A DNA stretch of 64,000 nucleotides from Pegea sp. RAD2-039 (lineage: Eukaryota > Chordata > Thaliacea > Salpida > Salpidae). The notes beneath the pieces are model-generated. The model worked only from the letters and a program-made list of their open reading frames with translations, was not told the DNA's origin and did not search any database. Where the stretch lies: the NCBI GenBank assembly GCA_034620365.1, contig JAQGEQ010000003.1, positions 1,116,001-1,180,000 on the forward strand, given 5' to 3'. This document shows positions 32,753 through 44,894 of the stretch, one piece after another. The position numbers were made by a program, and so were the translations under genes. How positions within the stretch are numbered: the stretch's first letter is position 1; every line of letters starts with the position of its first letter.

Positions 32753-35678
32753 TTTTATTTATTTATTTATTTATTACAATAAATGTGAAGGAGGGTGCCT
32801 AAAAAGAGCACCTCTCGCTAACACACATTCTCACAAATTAGATCTATTTGACGTGTAAACGAAAAAGCATATGACAATGAAGAATTGCACAGAATCATAG
32901 TATTGTAAAAGAGAAAAATTCACAGTTTAGAAATGGCAATGTTGGCGATATTATAACAATTCAGCTTTTTCTTGAACAGCATAAGTGATTTTGACATGAC
33001 AATCTCTGATGGCAGATTGTTCCATGTACTGATTGTGCGGTATGAGAAAAAACTTAATCTGGTTAACGTAGCTGGTGGAGTGGGCTTATTAAGATGTAAT
33101 TTATGTCTTCTAAGTTGATATAACTTGAGGGAGGGACTAATGGAGAAAAAGTCATCAAACTGAAGATCAATTAGGTTGTGAATAATTTTAAAAATCAGAA
33201 TAAGGTCGTATTTAATTCTTCGGATTTCCAAAGTATCTAGATTGAAGAAGCTGAGACGATGCTTATAACTCTCGTATTTGATATTAAGTTTCCTGCAAAC
33301 CAATCTCGTAAATGTTGCCTGAACAGATTCGATTTTTCTGATATCACCAACTTGATATGGCATCCATGCACTGATATTGTATTCAAGAATTGGGCGTATG
33401 TACAGTTTGAAAAGGTTGACGAAAAACCATGGATCTTTAGAATTAAAAGTCTTTATGACGAGGTGGACAAGCTTGATAGATTTTCCAAAGATTCTGGAAA
33501 CATAACTGTGCCATTTGAAGTCAGATGTCAGAGTAATGCCGAGGTCTATGACTGAGGATACTCGTTCAAGAATGGATCCATTGATGTAGTATTGGTTGCT
33601 AAAGTTGGCCGCTGGCTTACGGGAGAATGTTATAACTTCAGACTTTGTTGGCTGGATTTTAAGTTGCCAATTCGCAGACCAGTTTTCTACAATGTTTAGT
33701 GCAGTTTGGAGTTTTGAGTGAGAACCAGATAATAGCTTGATGTCATCTGCATACACAAACACACTGACATTGTCTACTGTTATTAGTCTTCTGATGAGGT
33801 CTTCAATGAAAATCAAAAAGAGAAGTGGACCCAGAACGGAACCCTGAGGAACGCCGCTGGTGACTTTACTAGGAGTAGATAAAGATCTTTCTACACGGGT
33901 TCTTTGGGTTCTACCTGATAAGAAATCTTCAATCCATTTTAAGATAGAGTTGCTGATTTTTATGTTTTTCAATACAGTAATGAGCTTGTTGTGTGGAACA
34001 GAATCAAACGCTTTAGCAAAATCAAGGTATATGATGTCACATGGAGTATTACTTTCGTAATGAGCTGTAAGCTCATTGAAAAAAGTGAGATGTTGAGTCA
34101 AAGAAGATCTTCGCTTAACAAAGCCATGCTGGGCATCAGATATTAGATGATGCTCCGTCAAATGGCTAGTTATATGGTTGTGAATGATATGTTCTTGAGT
34201 TCTGCAGATAACCGAAGTCAGCGAAACTGGTCTGTAGTTAAGTGCAGTGTTTCTGGGACCCTTCTTATAAATTGGAGTAATAATAGCATTCTTCCAAATT
34301 TGTGGAAGTCTTCCCCGCTTAAGAGTCATGTTAAAGAGTAGCGATAAGGGTAGCGCTAAAGAAGAAGTACTTTTTCTTAAAAACAAAGCTGGGATTTGAT
34401 CTGGGGTGTTGGAAACTGTTGATTTTAGAGAAGAAATAGCCTTAGATACTATATCAACTGTTATGTCTAGATCTACCATCAGAGATATTTGAAAGGATAT
34501 TGGAGTAGGAAATAGTAGGAGTATTGCCATCATCGGTTATAAAAACCTTTTCAAATTGTTTGTTTAGCAATTCAGCTTTATTCTTTGGTTCCATCACCAG
34601 CTGATTGGCGTTATCAAGCAAGGGAGGTAGATGAGATCTCGCCTTAAGCTTGTGATTAATGAAGCCAAAAAACGTTTTCTTGCTAGGTGAAGATAAGATT
34701 GCACTTTCTTTTCCTAAATAAAGGCTATAAACTGATTTCTTGTAGACTATAAGAAGATCTTTGTATAGAGGTTTGATGGAAGGATCTGCTTTAGTTTGTT
34801 TGTATAAGAGGTTTTTCAAATGCTGTAAATTCCTTAAATATCTTGGCAAGTGTGGTTTTTTGTTGACTCTATATAAAGGTATGAACTTTTTAATTGACTC
34901 ATTAACAATGTTAGTAAACCTCGAGTAGATATCATTGATGTCTTCGGTAGAGTTGAAAACAGAAATCCAGTCAACACCTGATAAAAACTTGTTTATACTG
35001 TTATAATTTCCACGATAAAAGTTCCGTATGCTTGGAGTTTTAACGTTCGTAGAAAAAGTTTGTTGGAGCTTGAATTCAATCATGTTGTGATCGCATGTCA
35101 GAGCAAAAGGTTCATTTTGATCAACGTAGATAACGTTATCAGGTTTTGATGTGATGAGAAGATCCAAAGTATTACCACTAACTTGGGTTGGAAAAGTAAC
35201 CATTTGAGATCGATTATTGGCATCAAGGAAGTTTACAAAGACATGACTCAGATTGGCTAAATTAGTTTTGTCTCCATTTAAATTAAACATTTTTCCATTG
35301 AATGCTAAATTTGGGTTATTCCAATCAATTCTACTAAAATTAAAATCCCCGAGAATATACATCTCAGGACAAACAAGGCTTTTCAGAACCTTCAATAAGG
35401 CCTTAATAGTAACCTCATCGTTAACTTTAGACGGTGGTAGGTAGGTACATATAAAGCGGGAAAACTTAGGCTTTGAGTAATGAAAATTGAAAGCAATAAT
35501 CTCAAATCCTGGGCAATCAATGGTATTTATCTTAATTCTTGAAATCATGGGTGCCAGTGATGTTTTATAGATTACATAAACACCGTCGCCTCTATCAAAC
35601 AGTCTATCACAGCGCAAAGCACGAAAAAGATCACTGTCATCCAGAAAGGAGTCAGGATAAAAGGGTTTCAACCAAGTT
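32753..35678 (-). mobile_element. CR1-like retrotransposon, 5'-truncated, nearly intact ORF2
   Basis: A 2.93-kb minus-strand copy. ORF2 runs from about 35,678 to 32,920 and is broken by a single frameshift near 34,470-34,530. Endonuclease part: 'TWLKPFYPDSF', 'ILGDFNFSRIDW', 'TCDHNMIEF'; the N-terminus is missing (5' truncation). Reverse transcriptase: 'NYRPVSLTSVICR', 'IIYLDFAKAFDSVPH', 'GVPQGSVLGPLLF', 'VFVYADDIKLL' (catalytic Asp pair intact), 'LGITLTSDFKW', to 'NIANIAISKL'. The 3' UTR has the family hairpin and ends in an (AAAT)n tail on the element strand (32,753-32,778 on plus). Flanked by TCGATT on both sides. It is the youngest-looking copy in the window. Clade (CR1/L2/Rex-like) is judged from motifs and tail type only. 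Confidence 0.92.
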
Positions 35679-36235
35679 TCGATTATTAACAAAATTTTCA
35701 AATCGAAAGCTCCTTTGCATTCTCAAGATTTCACATTTGTTTTTATTGCTGAAACTTGGTTGAAACCGTTTTATTCTGATTCTTTTCTGGTTCACGATAA
35801 TCGTTTTTACTTTTTGCGTTGTGATAGACTGTATGATAGAGGCGGCGGTGTTTGCGTAATTTACAAAACATCGCTTGAACCCATGATCTCCAGAATTCAG
35901 ATCGATGCCATTAATTATCCAGGATTTGAGATTATCGCTTTTCCTTACTCAAAGTCCAAGTTTTCTCGTTTTATATGTACCTACCACCATCTAAAATTAA
36001 TAGAGGTATTACTAATAAGCCTTTATTAAAGGTTTTAAAGAGTGTTGTGTGTCCTGAGTTATATATTTTTGTAATTTTAATTTTATTAAAATTAATTGGA
36101 ATAACCCGAAATCAGCATTTATGGGAAGATCGGATAGCGATAATACTACTTCAGCCATTATAAGGCATGCCTTTGTAAGCTTTCACGATGCCAATAACCT
36201 ATTTCAGATGGTTAATTTTCCCACCCAAGTTAGCG
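35679..36235 (+). mobile_element. CR1-like element, endonuclease part (right half of split copy)
   Basis: Continues the copy interrupted at 32,752: 'LHSQDFTFVFIAETWLKPFY', 'RCDRLYDRGGGVCVIYKTSL', 'AINYPGFEIIAF', up to 'VNFPTQVSG' at about 36,234. It is truncated there by an inverted junction. Several frameshifts and a deletion are present. Confidence 0.85.
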
Positions 36236-36815
36236 GGTTTGATGTGAGAAGAAGATCCAAAGTATTACCACTAACTTGGGTCGGAAAAGTAACCATTGAT
36301 TAACCTCACCGACCACTGAGGCCAATGTGACTGGTTTCAGTGTAGAGGCATTCAGTTCGTCCATTGATTTAGACAAACTAGAAACTTTCTCATCAATCTT
36401 GGCAACATCTTTGGCAATTTCCGATTTAAGTTTGACTAATTCAGCACATACAGATTTGCTGATGTCGGATAATAGGTTTTTGATTAGAATTAGATGAGGG
36501 AGCTGTTATGTCAATGGTTCTACATTTAATGCACAACCATCTAAATCCCATTTGCTTCGTTTGGTTGTTATCAAATATATTATAAATATTTTTGCTCACA
36601 TCACTACAGGTGAGATGAAACCAGGAGAGGCATTTAATGCATTCTAATGCCGGATCTTCACCAGAGCAAATTTTATTGCAGGATTGGCAATCTTCTTTCG
36701 AGGAAGTTGGTTTATCAGGATTTTTCTTTACATTTGACGGTAAGGTCTTGCCACTTTTATGTGGGTCTACCATAGTTTTTATGAAAGATTTTTAGTGTGA
36801 CCAACGAATATATAT
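36236..36815 (-). mobile_element. CR1-like element, ORF1 fragment in inverted orientation
   Basis: The minus strand carries ORF1 starting at 36,773 with the same PHD-type finger ('CQSCNKICSGEDPALECIKC', 'FHLTCSDVS', 'WLCIKC') followed, after an internal deletion near 36,300, by a short endonuclease piece (rc of 36,236-36,294, 'VTFPTQVSG'). Its left edge meets the same protein position of the plus-strand copy, so the two form an inverted repeat. Confidence 0.8.
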
Positions 36816-37466
36816 TTATTTTATCTATTACAATAAATACGAAGGAGGGTACCTGAAGAGACTACCTCTCGCTAACACACATTCTCACAGATAATATATA
36901 TTTAGTCAAAAATATAGAAAGCAAAAGATGTAATTCATGGCATTTCAGTAGTCCTCAAAGCATATTGCAATGAACAATTACATGGAATGTTAATAATATA
37001 AGAAAGAGAAAAAAATCGCAGTTTAGAAATGACAATGTTGGAAATCCTACGGATTGAATACGACTTAATTCTTATTTTTCAAATTATCAACAATTTAATT
37101 GACCTTCAGTTTGATGATTTCTTTTCCATTAGTCCTTCCCTCAAGTTATATCAGCTCAGACGACACACATTACATCTTAATAAGCCCATATCATCTGGTA
37201 CATTGGTCAGAGCAAATTATTTCTCCTACCGCACAATTAGTACTTGGAACCAGCTAACATCAGACATTCTCATGTCAGAATCACCTGCGTTGTTCAATAA
37301 GAAGTTGAACCGTTATAACACTTCCATTTCTAAATTGTGATTGCTTTCCCTCTTTTATATTATTAACATTCTATAACGTTCTATAACTTAATACATATTA
37401 TTTGTGTGTTAGCGGGAGGTGCTCTCTTCAGGCACCCTCCTTCGCATTTATCGTAATAAATAATTA
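36816..37466. mobile_element. Head-to-head pair of CR1-like 3' ends
   Basis: 36,816 to about 37,035 is a minus-strand 3' end (tail ATTTATTTTATCTATTACAA, hairpin, 3' UTR, last codons NIVISKL). At about 37,036 it switches to a plus-strand copy coding the RT C-terminus ('LEILRIEYDLILIFQI', 'DLQFDDFFSISPSLKLYQLR', 'TISTWNQL', to ISKL, stop 37,340), then its own 3' UTR, hairpin (37,412-37,446) and TAATAAAT end. Both are severely 5'-truncated. Confidence 0.85.
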
Positions 37467-38054
37467 AATATTTTGCGCTTTTAGGTAAGATTTTTTATGT
37501 GGTTTCTATTGGAACATTACGTTTGAACTTTGTAGCTTACTAGCTGTTTGTCAAGTTAGAATTTATTGTGACTTATTTTAGTAAACAGCAAAATTACATC
37601 AGAATCAAAATAAACCCACTTTTCAACTTTCTACTCTAATTTCATCAGATTCTGTGGATAAGTTAGATTTATATGAACAAATTCGTTCACAAAATCAATA
37701 AATCACAAATTCAACTATTTAAGTATTCATATAAAATCTCAAAAACAGTTTTGTATCTCTTTATTGCTCTTTATAAAAAACTAATTTAAAAAAATCGAAA
37801 CAAATTTTGTTATTCTGCACAAATCATCCATAATCTATCTGTGCTGTGATTAATCACTGAAGAAAGATCACCTAATTATTTAGAAGCTCATGAAAACGAC
37901 GTTATAGAAAAAAAAAGAAAAAAAGTAAACTTGAAACTTTCTAACAAAAATAAATTAGTAGAAAGCAAACTTATCAAGATGAACAAATTTTAAAAAGTAT
38001 TTCAAATTTGTTCTACTTCTTAAATGTAACAAAAACTGAAACACAAAAAAATAT
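37467..38054. other. Spacer between the CR1 cluster and CCHCR1
   Basis: AT-rich, presumably with the CCHCR1 3' UTR at the right side. No gene seen. Confidence 0.3.
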
Positions 38055-41000
38055 TTAAAGAGATTTTTTGATCATTTCAGTATCATCAAAAACTTTTGTG
38101 CTTAAATCTGATACATCTTGAAGCAACTGATTAATATCAGGTGAAAAAGACTCTGTTATCTTTTGCTCTTTTAATTTTGATCTTTCTTGAAACTGTTCAC
38201 ATTCTAGTTGCTGTTGTGATGCCTGCAAAGAATTAAAAGATTGGAAAATATTGGAAAGTACATCTTAAGATTACCATCATCATAGTTTTCTCTTTTTCTA
38301 ATTTGATCACTTTATCCAACAAACGAATCTTTTCATTATTTAATTGTTCATAATCTTTTTCAAACTTTTCGATAAGATTATCTTCTTTTCGAACTGTGAG
38401 TCTGTTATAAGAATCATTTTTGATAAAAAGTTGATTTTCTTTTAAACCAAAAACCTTTGAAAGTTACGGATTTCTTGAGATAATTTTAAATTCGATTTCT
38501 TTATCATTTCTATTTCTATGTTTTTACTTTCTAGTTGATTTTCAAATTCAGTTTGAAGTTTTTCTTCAAGTAATTCCATATCTAGAAAATAAACAAAAAT
38601 TTTAAATAAAAAATTCAAATAAATTTGTGAAACCAACTTTTTTTGGAGGTTTTTTTCAAATCTTCAAATGTATTTTTCAATAAAGATTGTTCTTCCTTTA
38701 AACTAAAATTTTCAATCTGAACATCTTGAAGAGAATCTTTCATCATTTGACTTTTCTGCAAAAACAATAATTAAATTAAAACTAAAAAAAAACAAATATA
38801 ATTCATATAAATTTAAAATAACTAAAATAGAGACTTTAGAAATAAACCTTTTGACAATTTTCTAAGGTTGCTTCTAAGGTTTTAATTTGATTTCGTAAAG
38901 AAGTTTTGTTATCTAAAAGTTCATCTATTTTCAACGATTTTTCTTCAATCTCATTTTGAAGTAAGACTTGTTCAGTTTTCAACTGATGTATTTGATCTTC
39001 TAGAAAAGTTCTACAAAAATTCATCATATAAGAATTAGATTTTTTAAATTTTAAGTAAGAGGAAATTAGAAGTGAGAAAGTTGACAAGCAAATTATCACT
39101 CGCACAAATATCATCTTACAAATTCACTTTCTGTGAAGTTACCTCATTTGTTAAAGAAAATATTTGGATTATTTACAAGAAAATACTTTTTTAAACAGCT
39201 GATACGAGTCGTGATCAAGAATATCAATTTTAAAATCATAATTTTTAAGAAATTAAGTTAATAAATAGCCCAAATATACAAAAAACCTTTCTTCCAGCAT
39301 TTCAATCTCCTTATTTTCGTTTGTGGAGTTTTGTTGTGTTACCTTCATCCTCCAATTAGCATATTTTTGTTTAATTACGTTTTGAACAGTAGAAAATCTG
39401 TTGAAAGTCAATCTAAATACAAACATTTGAAATTATCAGATGTTTACTGGTTAATAGCAAACGCGAGTCGTTGTTCTAGAAGAGATATCTGAGCTAATTT
39501 TGAATTGTAATCCTCAAACATCTGATCAGTTTTTTTCTTGACTTCATTAACATAAGAATCTGTTAAAAATTTTGTTTAAAAAAAAGTCAATTAAAATAAT
39601 AAGGATAAAAATGCATTCACATAAATTGTTTATTTCTTTTTGATCATTTTTATTTTGTTCAGTTTGCTGATATGCAGCTTCTAATTCGACCTCCTTCAAT
39701 TGATACTTGGCTTGTTCATCAGTGATTCGATTTTTCAAAATTTCGTTTATATTTTTTTGTTCTGAAAAAAAAATTTTAAAGTTATTATTCTTCAAGAAAA
39801 AATATTTCGAAAAAAATCAAAAAGATTAAATATTTTACAAATCAAATCTCGAAAATTAATCTGTCATTAAATAAGATATATTTTTTCATTAAAAATTATG
39901 CAGCGGAAGAGATGGATTGATGCAGCTGCGTCTCAGGAGCTGCCAGAGCGACACTGAATACAGAGACAAACTGCCTACGAAGCACCAACTTCGACTTTAA
40001 AATTGGAGTTTTGCGTCTCCTAGAAATGTTGTCATATAACAGACTAACAACGGCGTTCTACCCGGGTTTTTATGGACTTTTCCTTGTTGCAAAAAACCCT
40101 TGCTCGAACCTGCAACCTCAATCAGGCTTAGTGGGCGGATGTAGAGGGCGCCATTCGGAGCGATATCTTCCCAAATATCAATTATTAAGCATATTGAATT
40201 ATACTAATAATTCAAACGAATATCATAATTCAAAATAATTTTTATTATTTTTATATTAAGTTTTTTATATTATTGAAAAATTATGAAAGTACTAAAAAAT
40301 CCTATAAAAGATGCATTTCAAAAATTCTACCATTTAAACGGTTTGTTATTTCATCTAATTCTTGTTTATTCTTATATTTCATTTCATGAGAGGAGATTTG
40401 TTGAGACTTGGATTGCATCATTACTTCAAAAACTTTTTGCCTCCATTTTGAAAGAAGTGCTTTTGTTTGGTCTTCACTAAAAAAATAAAATTTAAAATTT
40501 CAATTTCAGCATCTACAAACCAACTTGGCATTTTCCATTAAAGACTGTTCTTGTATTTTTAAAATATCTGAAGTACATTCAAAACGAGTTTCCAACATTT
40601 GAAAAACTTTCTCTTTTTCAACAGCTTTCTTCTCCAATTCCTTAAAAGTTGCTCTTAATTACATAATCTTGATAATTGAACAAGTTTTCTGTAAATAATT
40701 TTTCTAAAAGTACAAACTTTAATTTTCGAATCCATTTCATTCTTTTCATCTTTCCATATTTTGTGATTTTCAAAATTTTTTTGATAATCACTAACTTTTA
40801 TTTCTAAGATTTCTTTTTGTTTATTTGTTTCAACGAAATCTTTTTTCAAGCTCTGTATAAATCAATAAATAAGTTTTAAACTAAATAAAATAAAAACGAT
40901 TTGATCAAACAAATTATTTCATTAATTACTTTCACTAAATTTTGTAAATATTCAAATTAAACATTTTATTTAGTAAATATTAGAAACCAAATTTTGTAAA

Positions 41001-42113
41001 AACTAAAAAATATATAGAAAATTTTAAACTAAATACTTTAATTTCTTCATCTGCTGATTCCAAATCTTTTAATTTTTGAATCTGATCAAGCCGAAGCTTC
41101 TCAATTTCTTCTTCATGAATCTTCTTTATATGTCTTTCACGATCTTTCTGATTAGAAAGTGATGATTTCAATTCTTCAATCTCATTCTTAAATTCAGAAA
41201 GCTAAAAAATAACAAGCATAAAAAAGTTTGCTAACAATCAGAAAACCTTTGAAAAAGCTAATTTAGATTTTTGCAATTTGTCTTCACTACTAATCTTCTA
41301 ATGTTTAAATCAATACAAAATAGTTCACCTGTTTTTCATATATTTTGCTTACAGCAGTATCAATTAAAAATTCAAGTTCATTTTTGTTAACTTCATCGTT
41401 TTTACATGATATTGATGATGTCAGAGTTTCAGCACTATTTAAACAAAAGTTATTTCAACGAAATTTTTATTGAAATGTAAAGAAAATCTAACTTGGTTTT
41501 TCTTCCAAATATTTTGTCTATTATTTTTTTGTTATCATTTTCAGCATGGCCAATTGAACCATCGTTTTTTTCCGTAAATGTTTTTCTTTCCATATTTTGT
41601 GAAATAGAATTTGTTTCATTCAAAAAACAATCACCAGAAGATTTAATATGTTCACTTCAAATATAAGTTTGTATAATTTCAATAATTGAAAAGAATCTAA
41701 CACTATTATAAACCCTATTTATCTAAACTTGATATACAAATAAATAATTATATAACTTTTAAATTTGTTAAAGTTTACCTGTTTGAAAAAATTTCCATAA
41801 ACTTTCTTTGAAAAGCATCATTATGAGAAGTTAAACATTTATTCTAAGAAAAATAAAATATAGCTAAAGTAATATTTAATGATTTTATTATTAATTTATC
41901 AATTTAATTTAATTTTGAAAAATTATAATTTTTTAAACCAGTATTTATAATTACTTGAAAATAATCGTTAGTTGCTTCAGAAAAATCTTCTTTTCTATCT
42001 TCTGGTTGGCATATTTCAACCGTTGGCAACAAACTTGAAATATTTGGAAAATTATTTGAAGCTGTCGGTTTATTGACAAAAAACGAAGGAGGTAGAAGAA
42101 TTTTCTTTTCCAT
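38055..42113 (-). CDS. CCHCR1: Coiled-coil alpha-helical rod protein 1 homologue
   Basis: A many-exon coiled-coil gene. Exons read with good phases: 42113-41955, 41843-41779, 41654-41493, 41434-41329, 41297-41247, 41201-41037, 40852-40718, one ending about 40,524, 40476-40331, 39761-39621, one about 39,450-39,556, further exons to a last one of about 38,225-38,055. The start is 'MEKKILLPPSFFVN'. Identification rests on 'LLSKWRQKVFEVMMQSKSQQ', matching the vertebrate 'LLNRWREKVFALMVQLKAQE' block, on a following 'EQRLAFAINQ...TVQNVIKQK' region, and on the C-terminal 'INQLLQDVSDLS' like the vertebrate 'LLDDLQDLSEAI'. CCHCR1 is a centriolar satellite/P-body rod protein. The acceptor of the exon ending near 40,650 could not be placed in phase. 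A SINE copy sits in the 39,762-40,330 intron. Confidence 0.78.
39899..40160 (-). repeat. tRNA-derived SINE, copy 2
   Basis: Minus-strand element inside a CCHCR1 intron. The body is homologous to copy 1 at 2.85-3.13 kb (shared GTAGGCAGTTTGTC, GACGCAAAACTCCAATTTTA-type block, CAGCTGCATC). The head keeps a B box (GGTTCGAG) but its A-box half is decayed. It ends in the intron's A/T-rich sequence. Confidence 0.75.
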
Positions 42114-44072
42114 AGATAGAACAAAGTTTATAAAATATATCACTAAACAGAAAATGGTAAAATATGAATAAAATATACAAAATATTAATTATTTAGGCCT
42201 AGATTTATAATTTTAACTTAAATTTTAATTTATAGAAACGTCTAAAATATAATAACCATATCATTTAGCAGAGTAAAGGCTCAAAAATAATATAAATTGT
42301 TAAAACCAAACTATCTACAATTTACTTTTGCTATAAAAATCGTCAAAACACTCACATTGTTTTGAACGTTTGAATTTTGAATGTTAGCATTCGTTAGTCA
42401 GATTATTCAAATTCGTTAATAAGATTATACATTTCTGAAATAAGTTTGAATAATAGCAAAATAATTATATAAACATATTTATAAATTTAAAAACTACTTG
42501 AAAACGTAATATTTTTATTTTCAGGTTATAAATTATAAGTTATGCCGAGCTATAATCACAAAACACAGAATTTGTGAAAATGGAGAATAACCGTTTACCC
42601 AAAATTGTGTTGTACGACAATGTTTTATCTGAATGAAATAAAAAAGGTGCTTCAAAAAAGGGGTAAAAAATTTTAGTAAAATCGTCGTTGAAACGGCTGG
42701 GTATACAACACACTTAGCTGTCTCAACTTGCAGCGGTTCGTGCAACATGAAGAAGTCGTATTAGTCAGTGCATCTTTTGTTGGTTGATCATTTTTTGTAA
42801 GCGAAGCCAAAGCAAAAGAGATTTATTTTTTTAAACTAGATAAAAAAGCATTGCTTTAAACTGAAAAACTAAGTTCAGCTTTCTTTAGTAATTGTTTAAA
42901 AATGTTTTATTTAAAAAGAACTTTATTAGATTGATTTATGGGGAAAATATTTGAAAACCAAAAAAAAAAATCTCTGTTTCTAACAACTAAACATAAGTTT
43001 TTTATTCTAGTACATTTCACCTCACAAAACATGTTATAGAAATAAAAGGGTATTAAAATGATAAAAGATTTTTATTTGTTAATAGTAAGCACTTTCTCAC
43101 GTTTAATTTAAGTAAGTATTTAAAAAAACGATTTTTCTGACAGTTTTTATTAAATTCCAAGTTTAAAAAATTACGTTTGAAAAGCATTACTAGAATTTAA
43201 TATTCTGGGTTGAGGAGCTTTCAAATTTCTAATAATTTTGAATCACTTTAAAAGTTTGATAATCTGAGATAAAAATGCCATAAGTTTACTAAAATAATAT
43301 TTTTATGTTAAAAATAAAAAGAAAGATTATAAGAAAATGTAAATTAACAGCACTCTTTTACAAATCTTAAAAGCCCATTTTCTCCAGCCACTTTACTATA
43401 AAACCAAATTTTATGTAAATAAATACGAAGTTTGTAAACAGAGTGTATTACTGCATATGGTTGGTTTTATTCAAATTTTTTTTTGTAATATTTAAATTAA
43501 GAATTATGGATTGAAGAACTTTTTATCATTTTTTTTACATAATTTAGCTAATGTTAAAAACATTAGAACCAAATTTGAAATGTACTTAAATAAAAACTTT
43601 TTTAATTAAAATTTTAATTTTTTTTTACATATTAATCGTCTAATTTAAATAAAGCAGGTGGTACTTGCCTATCAAACGACTCTACACTTAGAATCCCAAG
43701 AGAAAAGTTTATTAAGATGATAACGTGATAACACAAATATGCTACAGCCACTGTTCGTCTAAATATAACTTTTATCAAAACTACTCCTAAAATTCTAATT
43801 GAAGATATTCACAGTGAAATATCAAAAAGAATATGTTTCGAATAAATCATAATTTAAAAAACAGTCTACATCTTTCAGTATAATGGAAAATTATTAAATA
43901 ATGAAGTCTAATTAGCACTTTTTTAAAATACTAAACAGTAAAAAAAACAAAAAAAAAACAACAACAATCATTCCATTTACAATAATAATTTTTCATAAGT
44001 TTTTTTTAATTTGCAGAACTTTAACCAAGTATTTACATAAAAGAAAAGGTAAAAGTTGCAGTGAACACGTAA
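42114..44072. other. CCHCR1 upstream region, AT-rich
   Basis: No exon, RNA gene or repeat recognised. The CCHCR1 promoter should be just right of 42,113. Confidence 0.3.
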
Positions 44073-44399
44073 TCAGTTTTTTCTTAAATCAATCAGATGA
44101 AGTCTTCTGCTTTGGCAAATTATGTTAACCTTTGATTGAAATACGCCACCAACAAAAGGGGCCTGCCTACAGGTCAAACATATAGATGGTCGACTAAGAA
44201 GTGTTAACACAATTTTACTACCGACAACAATTGGAAAAAAACGTTGACGGTTTTCAGAAAAGGATTTCAGTTTCTTTACCCTCACCGGACCTTCAAGAAG
44301 TGATTTGCGAGCAGACTGATTGAGTTTTTTGTAAAATCCGGGATTACGGTTCCAAGAATCACATGCGATTTCATCATAGTATACAGATGTTGGTTTCAT
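44073..44399 (-). CDS. Hypothetical 108-residue protein or exon
   Basis: An open frame starting with ATG at 44,397-44,399, with base composition clearly less AT-rich than its surroundings. The product begins 'MKPTSVYYDEIACDSWNRNP' and is basic with several cysteines near the end. I do not recognise it. A GTTAAC donor near 44,128 could splice off the last part. It lies on the same strand as CCHCR1 and the gene at 44.9-45.2 kb. It may be a small real gene, a first exon, or chance. Confidence 0.35.
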   Translation of the reverse strand: MKPTSVYYDEIACDSWNRNPGFYKKLNQSARKSLLEGPVRVKKLKSFSENRQRFFPIVVGSKIVLTLLSRPSICLTCRQAPFVGGVFQSKVNIICQSRRLHLIDLRKN

Positions 44400-44894
44400 T
44401 ATAAAAATTTTAAATTAAAACTTAATATTAATTCACCCTTTAATTATATGACAAAAAGTTCCTATCAAAAACATGTGATTTCATAAATTAAGTCTTACAA
44501 GTTGTGAAATGTAAATATACTCATTTGATAATAAAAAAAATGTCTAGCTTTCAAATAAAACTGTACTTATCAAGTTACAAATTAGTTTTTAGCAGCTACA
44601 AACTGAAATGAAATTAAATCTTTTTTTGTAAAACTTCTTATCCAAATACTTTTAATAATTCAACAATAAAATTTGTTTCTAAAAAATTCAAAAATATTTT
44701 AATAAATAATTAGTTATTTAATTAAGTTAATATAAGAGTAAATAATAAGCTTGTCTTATAGGAACTTTTCTTTCAACTGAAGCCTTGCATTATGTTTATA
44801 AGATTATCTTCAAAAGTGAGTCTTACACTCAGTGATTTGCTTTATCTCGTTCAGAAAAATTCTTGCACAAAAAACTTTTTTGGAATAAAAAATA

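Noticed and set aside
35679-35701. ATG at 35,701 as the start of the CR1 endonuclease ORF
   Set aside because: That ATG lies in the outer plus-strand copy beyond the TCGATT duplication; the open frame simply runs through the insertion boundary.
38055-42113. SYCP1 or another generic coiled-coil identity for the gene at 38-42 kb
   Set aside because: The 'LLSKWRQKVFEVMMQ' block and the C-terminus fit CCHCR1 specifically; matches to SYCP1 were only generic coiled coil.
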